Source of the DNA: Bacteroidales bacterium H3
GTDB lineage: Bacteria > Bacteroidota > Bacteroidia > Bacteroidales > Muribaculaceae
Length of the DNA stretch: 64,000 bases
NCBI GenBank assembly: GCA_001701135.1
Contig: DAAN01000019.1
Coordinates: 133,236-197,235, forward strand
Direction: 5' to 3'
The translations under genes were made by a program, and so were the position numbers. A model generated the notes under the pieces. The model was not told the DNA's origin, did no database searches, and was given only the letters and a program-made list of their open reading frames with translations. Positions 1 through 8,133 of the stretch are shown here, in pieces; position 1 is the stretch's first letter, and each line of letters starts with the position of its first letter.

Positions 1-1061
1 GGATGCTCGACCTGGTGGCCGTGTCGATCGCAGCTGACATCGTTCCGATGGTCGATGAAAACCGCGTTATGACTTTCTACGGGCTGCGGCGTCTCAACTC
101 CAATCCCAACATGGGGCTGAGAGCCATAATCCGCATCTGCGGCCTCACCGGCAAAGAGATCACCATCTCCGACGTAATATTCAAAATCGGCCCGCGCATC
201 AACGCTTCGGGCCGCATGCAGAGCGGCCGCGAGGCTGTGGACCTGCTGGTAAGCCGCGACATCACCGACGCATACCAGAAAGCCCGCAACATCGACCAGT
301 ATAACAAGGACCGCAAGGAACTTGACCGGCGCATCACCGAGGAGGCCAACGCAATCCTCTCGCAGCGGATCGAGGCCGGCAGCAACAAGAAGTCGATTGT
401 GATCTTCAACAAAGACTGGCACAAAGGCATCATAGGCATCGTGGCATCGCGCCTTACCGAGCTTTATTATAAGCCGTCGGTGGTGCTGACACTTTCCAAC
501 GGACTTGCCACCGGCTCGTCGCGATCGGTGCAGGGCTTCGACATCTATGCCGCCGTTGATTCCACACGCGATCTGCTCGAGAATTTCGGCGGTCACACCT
601 ATGCCGTGGGGCTGTCGCTCAAAGAGGAGAATATCCCCGAATTCACACGTCGCTTTGAAGAATATGTGTCGGCCAACATCCTCCCCTCGCAGCTCAAACC
701 CACCTACGAAATCGACGCCTATCTCACTTTCAGTGAAATCACTCCCGAACTGATCGCCACTCTCAGGCGTTTCAATCCTTTCGGGCCGGGCAACAACAAA
801 CCGGTGTTCTGCACCCGCAATGTGATCGATTTCGGCACCTCCAAACTTGTAGGGCGCCAGCTTGAGCATATCAAACTCGAACTTGTCGACGACACATCAG
901 GCAAAGTGTTCAACGGCATCGCTTTCAACAAAGCCGAGCTGTTTCCCGCCATCCATGCCGGGAAACGCATGAACATATGCTACACCATCGAGGACAATAA
1001 ACACCATTCCGCCCAAAACGCCATCCAGCTCCAGATCAAGGAGATACAGATTTTGCCTTGA
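1..1061 (+). CDS. recJ: Single-stranded-DNA-specific exonuclease RecJ, C-terminal part
   Basis: RecJ degrades single-stranded DNA 5' to 3' during recombination and repair in the cytoplasm. The reading frame is open at base 1, so the N-terminal half of the DHH domain lies upstream of the window. What remains starts in the DHH region (LDLVAVSIAADIVPM), continues through the conserved GPRINASGRM segment, and contains the DHHA1 domain with the GGH-type motif FGGHTYAVG preceded by GSSRSV. The C-terminal OB-like domain (NPFGPGNNKPVF and onward) is complete up to the stop. The gene converges on the sugar kinase operon with a spacer of only 41 bases. Family assignment is firm; the true start is not visible. 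Confidence 0.93.
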   Translation, partial: MLDLVAVSIAADIVPMVDENRVMTFYGLRRLNSNPNMGLRAIIRICGLTGKEITISDVIFKIGPRINASGRMQSGREAVDLLVSRDITDAYQKARNIDQYNKDRKELDRRITEEANAILSQRIEAGSNKKSIVIFNKDWHKGIIGIVASRLTELYYKPSVVLTLSNGLATGSSRSVQGFDIYAAVDSTRDLLENFGGHTYAVGLSLKEENIPEFTRRFEEYVSANILPSQLKPTYEIDAYLTFSEITPELIATLRRFNPFGPGNNKPVFCTRNVIDFGTSKLVGRQLEHIKLELVDDTSGKVFNGIAFNKAELFPAIHAGKRMNICYTIEDNKHHSAQNAIQLQIKEIQILP

Positions 1062-1102
1062 GGCCCCATCCCACAAAAAATGCCAACGCAGGGGTCTGGG
1101 AA

Positions 1103-1969
1103 TCACGCGCCGGCGGTGTGATATGCTACCAGCCCCTCCATCGGCACACGCACTATGCGCGGGGCGTCGAATCCCATGCGCGTGCAGCATAGTGTCAGTG
1201 CCGCCGAGAAATAGTGGGCCACACTCCCCACAAACCCGAGAGGCAACGGAGTTCCCTCTTCGTTCAGCGGGTTATACTGCATCAGGTTGCGCGAGATGAA
1301 CCGGGTGAACTCACCTATCACCAGTGCCGCTATATCGGGATGGTCGAGATGAGCCGACAGGAATGGGCAGAACGATGCCAGAAAGCGGTTGGCAGCCGGT
1401 CGGCGATACACATTCTCGATGATGTCGGCTTTCGACAGGCCGTAGACACGGTCAAACTCGGCCACAATCTCCTCGGCCATCAATCCTTTGTAGACATCGC
1501 TCACAAGGCGCGCGCCGAGCGCTGCGCCCGACCCTTCATCGCCGAGAATGAAGCCCAACGGAGGTGTGTTGGCCACGATGCTGTGCCCGTCCCACAGCCC
1601 GGTGTTGGAACCTGTACCCAATATGCACGCAATTCCTTCGGAGTTGCCCAACAACGCACGTGCGGCACCGACCAGGTCGGAGGATATCTCACATCGGTCG
1701 TGAGGGATGTTGTCGCGCAGCAGCTGCTGTAGCCGGCGGTCGGTGTCGCCCCCTATACATCCCGCGCCATAGAAACGCAGATTGTCGATATTGTAGGGAG
1801 CCAGCTTCGGCGCCACCTCCGAGGCAAGTGTCGCGGCGATTTCACCCGGAGGAGTCAAAACGGCATTGAAACCGGTGGTGGTGAAATCGGCATATATGTC
1901 GCCCGACTCGTCGTCGAGGAGCACCCATTGCACTTTAGTTGAGCCGCAGTCGGCTATGAGTGTGAGCAT
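1103..1969 (-). CDS. murK: BadF/BadG-type ATPase sugar kinase, probable MurNAc (or GlcNAc) kinase
   Basis: This 288-residue actin-fold (ASKHA) kinase has the phosphate-1 motif ADCGSTK at residues 6-12, the phosphate-2-like motif GTGSNTG near 117-123, and GDEGSGAALG near 143-152. These are typical of the BadF/BadG/BcrA/BcrD and N-acetylglucosamine-kinase family. In Bacteroidales relatives such as Tannerella, a kinase of this type phosphorylates N-acetylmuramic acid next to a NamZ/permease pair, and here it is the last gene of exactly such an operon. I therefore infer it phosphorylates MurNAc released by the neighbouring NamZ; GlcNAc is the alternative substrate. No MurQ etherase lies in the window. 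The ATG sits 55 bases after the namZ stop, with a short repetitive spacer between. Confidence 0.8.
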   Translation of the reverse strand: MLTLIADCGSTKVQWVLLDDESGDIYADFTTTGFNAVLTPPGEIAATLASEVAPKLAPYNIDNLRFYGAGCIGGDTDRRLQQLLRDNIPHDRCEISSDLVGAARALLGNSEGIACILGTGSNTGLWDGHSIVANTPPLGFILGDEGSGAALGARLVSDVYKGLMAEEIVAEFDRVYGLSKADIIENVYRRPAANRFLASFCPFLSAHLDHPDIAALVIGEFTRFISRNLMQYNPLNEEGTPLPLGFVGSVAHYFSAALTLCCTRMGFDAPRIVRVPMEGLVAYHTAGA

Positions 1970-1979
1970 GATCGCTTAT

Positions 1980-2041
1980 TGCTTAATTACTTATAATTGC
2001 TTGATTACTTATATAATGTGTTGATCACTTATATAAGTGAT
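1980..2041. repeat. Three imperfect 18-20 bp tandem repeats ending in a palindrome
   Basis: Three degenerate units follow each other at 1980-1997, 1998-2017 and 2018-2037. All have the pattern T(g/t)(c/t)TTRATYACTTATA. The last unit forms the perfect 18-base palindrome ATCACTTATATAAGTGAT at 2024-2041. The array fills the spacer between namZ and the kinase gene and supplies the last codons and stop of namZ. Function unknown; it could act as an intercistronic hairpin. Confidence 0.7.
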
Positions 2042-3266
2042 ACTTGGCTTTCTCCCGGGAGAATGATTCGGCGTCGCGGTTCCAGAGCGGCAGCAGGTCG
2101 GCGGTGCGGTAGCGCCGGGAGAAAAGCGAGCGCACCCGCGGCGAACCTGTCACCTTGTCAAACATCTTCTGCCTGGCTGCGGACGCTGCGGCAAATGCCT
2201 TGTGGGACGGATACATCTCGGCAAGCGCCTCCATCACATAGAATTGAACCAATGTAAGCGGTGCTTTTTCAAAATCGGTGATGTAAAGTTCCACACCACC
2301 CATCTGCACCCCTTTGCCGAAGCCATAATATGGTTTGTAATTGACCGGACGGAACCGCACGCCGGGAATCTCCATGGCGTTGAGTCGTGCGGCAAGTTTC
2401 CCTGCATTGATCCACGGGGCGGCAAAGGTGCGGAACGGCATGGTGTAGCCAACGCCTATCGACAGATAATCCAGCTCGCCGACGATGCCGGTGGCCGGAT
2501 AGAAAAGTGCGGTCTCGGGCGTAGGCATATGTGGCGACGGTAGTACCCACGGCATCCCTGTGTCGGCGAAAAGCATGTCGCGGCTCCACCCTTCCATGGG
2601 TATCACCGTGAGTTTCAGATTTTCAGCGCCCTTAATCATCTTCTCCCCCACGATCATGCGGGCCAGTTCGCCCGGTGTGAGTCCATAGATATAGGGTATA
2701 GGGAGTGCGCCAACAAATGATTCGCATCCGGGGTCCACCTTGTTGCCCTCCACTTTCGTGCCTCCCAACGGGTCGGGACGGTCAAGAACCACAAATTCCT
2801 TGCCTTGGGCGGCGCATGCCTCCATAGCGTTGGCCATCGTGGAGATGAAAGTGTAAGAGCGACAGCCGTTGTCCTGAATGTCGTAGACAACAGCATCGAC
2901 ATCGCGCAGCATGGCTGCGGTGGGCCGGCGTGTGGCGCCATAGAGCGAATAGACCTTTACCCCCGTCGACGGATCGGTGGTGTCGGCGACCTTTGCGCCG
3001 GCGGTGACATCGCCGCGCACTCCATGCTCGGGAGCGAAAAGCGCCACAAGTTCCACATCGGGAGCGTCATTTAGGATATCCACAGTGGCCCGGAGTGCGT
3101 TGTCGACTCCGGTAGGGTTGGTTATCAGCCCCACGCGCTTGCCGCGCAGAGCCTCGAAACCGCCGTCGCGCAGCACCTCCACACCCGGTTTCACCACCGG
3201 AGTCACGGCCTGCGCCACCAATGCCGAAGCAATCGCCACGGCTCCCAGTATACGTCTGATTTTCAT
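2025..3266 (-). CDS. namZ: NamZ-type exo-beta-N-acetylmuramidase (DUF1343)
   Basis: The 413-residue protein begins with a signal peptide (MKIRRILGAVAIASALVAQA) and then spans the DUF1343 family from about residue 25: RVGLITNPTGVD, LFAPEHGVRGD, VYDIQDNGCRSYTF, DRPDPLGG, PSPHMPTPETA and the C-terminal GVQMGGVELY. Characterised members cleave MurNAc from the non-reducing ends of peptidoglycan fragments. The signal peptide places it in the periplasm or outer membrane. Its start overlaps the stop of the upstream permease gene by 4 bases (ATGA), implying translational coupling. With the permease and kinase it makes a release-import-phosphorylate route for MurNAc. Family assignment is strong; activity is inferred from the family. 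Confidence 0.9.
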   Translation of the reverse strand: MKIRRILGAVAIASALVAQAVTPVVKPGVEVLRDGGFEALRGKRVGLITNPTGVDNALRATVDILNDAPDVELVALFAPEHGVRGDVTAGAKVADTTDPSTGVKVYSLYGATRRPTAAMLRDVDAVVYDIQDNGCRSYTFISTMANAMEACAAQGKEFVVLDRPDPLGGTKVEGNKVDPGCESFVGALPIPYIYGLTPGELARMIVGEKMIKGAENLKLTVIPMEGWSRDMLFADTGMPWVLPSPHMPTPETALFYPATGIVGELDYLSIGVGYTMPFRTFAAPWINAGKLAARLNAMEIPGVRFRPVNYKPYYGFGKGVQMGGVELYITDFEKAPLTLVQFYVMEALAEMYPSHKAFAAASAARQKMFDKVTGSPRVRSLFSRRYRTADLLPLWNRDAESFSREKAKYHLYK

Positions 3267-4570
3267 ACTTGTTTTTCTTTGGTTTTACGGCCGAATTCAG
3301 GCGACACCTTCACCAGACAACACACACCCACAGTGCAGACGCAGCAGGCGATTGTCAGCAGGAAGAATCCGAGGTAGCCCATCTGGTCGGCCAGCCATCC
3401 GGCAATCATGCCGGGCAACATCATGCCCAGGGCCATGAAACCGGTACATATGGAATAATGCGCCGTTTTGTAGCGGCCTATCGAGAAATATATCAGATAG
3501 AGCATATAGGCTGTGAAACCGAAGCCGTAGCCAAACTGCTCCACAAACACGCACAGACCTATCTGCCACAGCGATTCGGGCATCGCCCATGCCAGATACA
3601 CGAATGTGAGACATGTGAGCGACATCGACCATGCCATCGGGTGCAGCCATTTTCTCAGTCCTCCTACCGAAGCGACTATGCCGCCGAGGATGCCGCCGAT
3701 AACCAGTCCGGCGACTCCTACGGTGCCGTAGACCATGCCGACGCTTTCGGTGCTCAGCCCAAGGCCTCCGACCCCGCGGTCGGCGAGCAAGAACGGATTT
3801 ATCATCTTCACAAGGAGAGCCTCGGGAAGACGGTAGAGAAGCATGAACAGTATGGCAAGAATCACACCCGGCTTGCGGAAGAAATCCACAAATGTTTCGA
3901 TAAACTCATTCATCACCGAGCCGGCATTGCGGGGCATGCGGTTGGCATCGCCTGCGGGGCGGGGAAGAATGAATCCGTGGTAACAGCCAAGAATCAGGAA
4001 GAAAGCCGACATGATGGCAAAAATCCATATCCAGCCTCCGGTGGCAGTGTGTCGCGTGGTGTTGATATAACCGGCGAGCACCACCAGGGCACCCTGTCCC
4101 ACAATCATCGAGCAACGATAGAACAGTGAACGGATACCCACGAAAAACGACTGCTGATGCTCCGTCAGGCCAAGCATATAGAAGCCGTCGGCAGCTATGT
4201 CGTGCGTGGCCGAGGCAAAGGCCATGAGCCAGAACACTGCAAGGGTGAGCTGAAAGAAAGCCGATGCGGGGATGGTGAACGCTATCAGAGCCATTGCCAC
4301 CGCTATGGTCAGCTGCATTGTCACCACCCACCAGCGTTTGGTGCGCACGATGTCGACAAACGGGCTCCAGAAGGGTTTGATCACCCATGGCAGATAGAGC
4401 CACGACGTGTAAAACGCCATAGTGGTGTTGTCGATACCCAACTGGGTGTACATGATTGTGGTAATGGTCATTACGGCCATATATGGCAAGCCTTCGGCAA
4501 AATAGAGCGTCGGCACCCACCACCAGGGCGAACGGCTTCGGTCAGTTATAGATGCGGGTGATTTCTGCAT
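3263..4570 (-). CDS. MFS permease of the AmpG/MurT type
   Basis: The 435-residue protein has about 12 hydrophobic segments and the AmpG-like N-terminus WVPTLYFAEGLPYMAV followed by WLYLPWVIKPFWSPFVD and the loop RTKRWWV. AmpG carries anhydromuropeptides across the inner membrane in proteobacteria, and the related permease in Tannerella imports free MurNAc. Position between SpoIID and NamZ supports MurNAc or muropeptide uptake. The 5' end overlaps the spoIID-like gene by 29 bases and the 3' end overlaps namZ by 4, so the three are tightly coupled. Substrate choice cannot be settled from sequence. Confidence 0.85.
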   Translation of the reverse strand: MQKSPASITDRSRSPWWWVPTLYFAEGLPYMAVMTITTIMYTQLGIDNTTMAFYTSWLYLPWVIKPFWSPFVDIVRTKRWWVVTMQLTIAVAMALIAFTIPASAFFQLTLAVFWLMAFASATHDIAADGFYMLGLTEHQQSFFVGIRSLFYRCSMIVGQGALVVLAGYINTTRHTATGGWIWIFAIMSAFFLILGCYHGFILPRPAGDANRMPRNAGSVMNEFIETFVDFFRKPGVILAILFMLLYRLPEALLVKMINPFLLADRGVGGLGLSTESVGMVYGTVGVAGLVIGGILGGIVASVGGLRKWLHPMAWSMSLTCLTFVYLAWAMPESLWQIGLCVFVEQFGYGFGFTAYMLYLIYFSIGRYKTAHYSICTGFMALGMMLPGMIAGWLADQMGYLGFFLLTIACCVCTVGVCCLVKVSPEFGRKTKEKQV

Positions 4571-5789
4571 CGGAGAAATAGTGTTTTAAAATTGATTCAC
4601 AGGTGTGTCCTTCGGCCGCCATGGCGGCAGCGCCGATCTGACACATGCCCACACCGTGGCCCCAGCCGCATCCGTCAATGACGAAACGCTCTGGCACCCG
4701 CTCCCCTTCGGAAGTGACCATAACACCTTCGGCGGTGACGGTGAAAGCCGACGATTTCAGATGCGTCGGCGAGAGCAATCGACGGATCTCAAGTTCCTTG
4801 CCCACAACAATGGAATCGCGGGTGCCGCGGATGAGCAGACGGGTTATGCGCCCCGACTTGCCGCGGGCGAGCGGTTCAAGCGTCAGGATATAACCGAGAT
4901 CCACGCCCCCTTTTTCTGCAAGCAGCTGTCGCAACAGATGCTGCCCGAGTCTCTCCTGCCAGCGAAAAAATGAGGGTGAGGAGAGATCGTAGTCATTGAG
5001 CACGGAGGAGAGCAGCGCGCGATCGGTCGTGGCGCAGTAGACATGTCCGTCGGGAGCAGCGTCGCTGACCGAACGGAGGCAGGGCACATCGGCATCCTCC
5101 CACGCGGCGGAGAATTCCTCCGTGACGCCGCCGCAGCATTTGGAAAAGCGGGCGTCGCACACATCGCAGTCGGCGGTGACAAGCACCAGACCTCGGGTGG
5201 CTTTTATAGCATCGAGCACCGCCGGCGCTGCCGTGCGGGCAATTCCCTGATAGCGCTGGCAATGATCGTCGGCACAGACATCGAAACGGTTGTGCGCCTC
5301 GCGGTCGTACCACCGCACAATCTCTCGGCATCCGTGCTCCGGGTCGTGCCTAAGCCGGGTGTGGCAGCCGGTGGCAGGAGCTTCGGTTCGGGCCTGTTCG
5401 CGCCGGAGCATGGCCACAAGCCACGAACGCGACACTATGGCGTGGGCTTTGAGAAATTCAACCGGCGCATCGGCATTCATCTCCGATGAAATCACGCTGG
5501 CGAGATACTCCTCCAGAGGCACTATGTTGATGATCAGATTGTCGGGAGCAATCACAAGCGCACCGCGAAACGACTGCGGCATGTGTCTCTGCCAATGGAA
5601 TCCGATTCCGATTTTCACATCCGGCAGGGTAAAGTAAGCCTCGGGCTGCCCGGGAGTGAACAGCCGCGAACCATCGGACATCACATCCGACGCAAATGGG
5701 CCGTGGAGAGTGTACCTGCCATCCTCCGCGCCCAGAATTCCTACTTTTATTACCGGTTGCTCTGTCACTGTCGTGATGAATTTAGTCAC
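4542..5789 (-). CDS. SpoIID/LytB domain protein
   Basis: This 415-residue protein matches the SpoIID/LytB family: IVPLEEYLASVISSEM near residues 112-127, then LKAHAIVSRSWLVAML, the cysteine-rich CDVCDARFSKCCGGVTEEF, and the C-terminal GCGWGHGVGMCQIGAAAMA. SpoIID members are lytic transglycosylases acting on denuded glycan; LytB is an amidase enhancer. The start is GTG at 5789, only 12 bases after the upstream gene's stop; a second in-frame GTG seven codons later is a possible alternative. No signal peptide is evident at this start, which is odd for a wall-active enzyme. The gene belongs to the peptidoglycan scavenging operon. Confidence 0.87.
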   Translation of the reverse strand: MTKFITTVTEQPVIKVGILGAEDGRYTLHGPFASDVMSDGSRLFTPGQPEAYFTLPDVKIGIGFHWQRHMPQSFRGALVIAPDNLIINIVPLEEYLASVISSEMNADAPVEFLKAHAIVSRSWLVAMLRREQARTEAPATGCHTRLRHDPEHGCREIVRWYDREAHNRFDVCADDHCQRYQGIARTAAPAVLDAIKATRGLVLVTADCDVCDARFSKCCGGVTEEFSAAWEDADVPCLRSVSDAAPDGHVYCATTDRALLSSVLNDYDLSSPSFFRWQERLGQHLLRQLLAEKGGVDLGYILTLEPLARGKSGRITRLLIRGTRDSIVVGKELEIRRLLSPTHLKSSAFTVTAEGVMVTSEGERVPERFVIDGCGWGHGVGMCQIGAAAMAAEGHTCESILKHYFSDAEITRIYN

Positions 5790-5801
5790 TGTGGCAATTA
5801 A

Positions 5802-8081
5802 TTAGTCGCGGTCGCGCAGACGGTAACAGGTGTCACTGAGGATTTTGAGCAGCGAGTCGCTGTCGAGTGCGCAGAAGTCGCATTCGCGGGCGCAGATAAA
5901 GCACCCCGCCACGTCGATGGCGCCGGGCGAAATAAGCATCTGTCCGGGATCTGTGCCGTAGCAGGCCGGCCGGTGTGCCCGGCGGGGTATTACCAGCACA
6001 TCCACGGTGCGGTCGTCGCGGCGCATCATATAGAGGTTCATGCGTGGTTCGGCCTCCCCCTTGTTTTCGGGAAGCATGGCCAGCACATGTACGATTTCGT
6101 GCATGCGGCTCATCAGCTGCTCCCGGGTGGCAACCGAGAAGAAGATGTGCCGGTAAGGGAAAGCGCGCGCCGCAGCCGACTCGAAGATGGGGAGGTCGGC
6201 AGAGCGCACCGCCTGGAAATGCATATGGTCGGGAGCCGACGCACCGCACTTTGCACCATTGTAGAACACCACCATGCCGGGTAGACGTCCCGACAGCTCC
6301 ATCATGTCGGCCACGCGGCGCAGATCGCCGGGGCTGTCGGAAAGCGACTGCGGAGTGTGGGCTACAGCCGCGATTGTGAGATGTCGCGGAAACACCGGAT
6401 AAGGATTCACGAGACCTTCATACCCTTCCATCACCGGATAGACCTCCTGAGAGTCGGGGCGGTTGTCGGCGCAGAGGAAACAAGGGCGGGCGGCGATGGA
6501 TGCGGCATCTACTTTAGCGCCCGACGAGACGGCACGCGCGGGGTTAAAGATGGCCCGAAAGTCGAATTCGTCAGCCTCGATGTGGCGTGTCTCCACGTTG
6601 GCGAGCGCCTCGGTGTTGGTGCGGGCAAGCGGCCACTCCCTGAGCTGGTTGTCGACAAATTCGGTGATGCGGCGCGATTCCTTGCGCGAGGTCTGGAAAT
6701 ACTCTTTGGCGGCAAGACGTTTGCGGGCCTCGATCTCAATGCTGCGGAGCAGATCCTTATAGATGTTGTTGGCGTTGACGCGTTCCTGCGGGAGCGCGGC
6801 ATCGGAATTGCCGCTCCAGCGGCGGCAGAGATACAGCGAGTCGAAAATGCGCCCTATACGGTGGCGCCGCGATATGCGCAGCCCCAGCGCGTAATCCTCG
6901 CCGTAGCTGACATTGGGCACCCCTATCTGGCGCAGCAGTGGAGTGAAGAACGCACGCGGAGCGCCCAGACCGTTGATACGCAGGGCGTTGTTGTGACCGT
7001 TGTCGTCGGTCCACTCCTTGTGGTCGATCAGACCGGGAGGCAGAGGATTGCCGTCGAAATCGGTAAGCTCGTATGAACCGATGACCATGCCGGCGCCGGT
7101 GGCGCGGAAGCAATCGACAATGCGGCTGAGCACGTTGCTGTCCTTATATTGGTCGTCGCTGTCGAGCTGCACTGCAAACCGGCCGCAGGCGGCATTGCGC
7201 ACGCCATATTCCCAGCAGCCGCCGATACCAAGGGTGGTCTCCTCAGGGATCAGATGCACCACCCGGGAATCGGAGGCGGCAAGCGCGGCAAGCGTTTCGG
7301 TGGTGCCATCGGTTGAATGGTTGTCAACGACGATGACGTTGAATGAAAATGGAGCCGTCTGACTCAGAGCCGATTTCACGGCGTCGGCAACGGTGGCCAC
7401 GCGGTTGCGCACCGGTATTATCACCGATGCCTCAACGGGAAATTCCCCTTCATCGAAGCTGAGGGTGAATGTGCGCTCGTCGAGCCATGCGCCGATGCGG
7501 CGCAGATAGTCGGTGAACACCTCCTCGCGCTCGCGCTGCACGGCAGCGTTGCGGGGATCCACGTAGTCAAACTGTTGCTCGCCCGAGGTGCGGCGGTCGG
7601 CCACGGATGCCGTGTAGAGATATTCGGGCACATGCACTATGGCGGCAGGGCTGTGCTGGGCAAACCAGAGGCGAAGGGCATAGAGTCCGCTGTGCTCCGA
7701 CTCCACGGGCGCGGTCTCGGTGCCGAAAAGATGCATCGACACCACCAACAGAGGGCCAAAATCGAAATCGTCGCGCACCGACCCGGGCTGGTATGGCGCA
7801 AGGGGGTGCGGCCCGTCGGGCGTACGGTAATCGCAATAGAGGAGCAGGGCGCCGGTGTCTTCGGCGAGCTGAAACAGACGTTGTCTCGACGATTCCGACA
7901 GCTCAATGTCATAACCGTCGAGAGCCACAAGCTGCCACTCGGCGCCGCAGTCGCGTCGGCTGGTGAGTTCGTCGACAAGCTGCCTGGTACCTATTGTGGG
8001 GGATACCCTCAGTATATTGGCAGGAGAGCCGGCGGCAGCGCTTGCACGCGTGCCGGTCTGATTGGTCAGAGTATTATCCAT
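5802..8081 (-). CDS. Fusion of GT2 glycosyltransferase and DUF4922 (HIT/GalT-like) domain
   Basis: This 759-residue protein has three parts. Residues 1-215 are an unassigned region with glycosyltransferase-like fragments. Residues 216-450 are a GT-A fold: VEASVIIPVRNRV, VIVVDNHSTDGT, and QLDSDDQYKD carrying the metal-binding acidic cluster. From about residue 535 a DUF4922 domain follows, with a zinc-type CFLCADN knuckle, NPYPVFPRHLTIA, and DHMHFQA, which fits the H-x-H-x-Q signature of GalT/Ap4A-phosphorylase members of the HIT superfamily. The C-terminus has a second Cys cluster (CFICARECDFC). I infer a nucleotide-sugar transferase/phosphorylase module joined to a glycosyltransferase. Its place in the MurNAc salvage operon suggests a cell-wall sugar substrate, but the function is unknown. 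Confidence 0.82.
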   Translation of the reverse strand: MDNTLTNQTGTRASAAAGSPANILRVSPTIGTRQLVDELTSRRDCGAEWQLVALDGYDIELSESSRQRLFQLAEDTGALLLYCDYRTPDGPHPLAPYQPGSVRDDFDFGPLLVVSMHLFGTETAPVESEHSGLYALRLWFAQHSPAAIVHVPEYLYTASVADRRTSGEQQFDYVDPRNAAVQREREEVFTDYLRRIGAWLDERTFTLSFDEGEFPVEASVIIPVRNRVATVADAVKSALSQTAPFSFNVIVVDNHSTDGTTETLAALAASDSRVVHLIPEETTLGIGGCWEYGVRNAACGRFAVQLDSDDQYKDSNVLSRIVDCFRATGAGMVIGSYELTDFDGNPLPPGLIDHKEWTDDNGHNNALRINGLGAPRAFFTPLLRQIGVPNVSYGEDYALGLRISRRHRIGRIFDSLYLCRRWSGNSDAALPQERVNANNIYKDLLRSIEIEARKRLAAKEYFQTSRKESRRITEFVDNQLREWPLARTNTEALANVETRHIEADEFDFRAIFNPARAVSSGAKVDAASIAARPCFLCADNRPDSQEVYPVMEGYEGLVNPYPVFPRHLTIAAVAHTPQSLSDSPGDLRRVADMMELSGRLPGMVVFYNGAKCGASAPDHMHFQAVRSADLPIFESAAARAFPYRHIFFSVATREQLMSRMHEIVHVLAMLPENKGEAEPRMNLYMMRRDDRTVDVLVIPRRAHRPACYGTDPGQMLISPGAIDVAGCFICARECDFCALDSDSLLKILSDTCYRLRDRD

Positions 8082-8133
8082 GGCATTTACATGGTAAAGG
8101 TGTTATGTTTTCTCAGAAGGCAGAATCGGCAAA

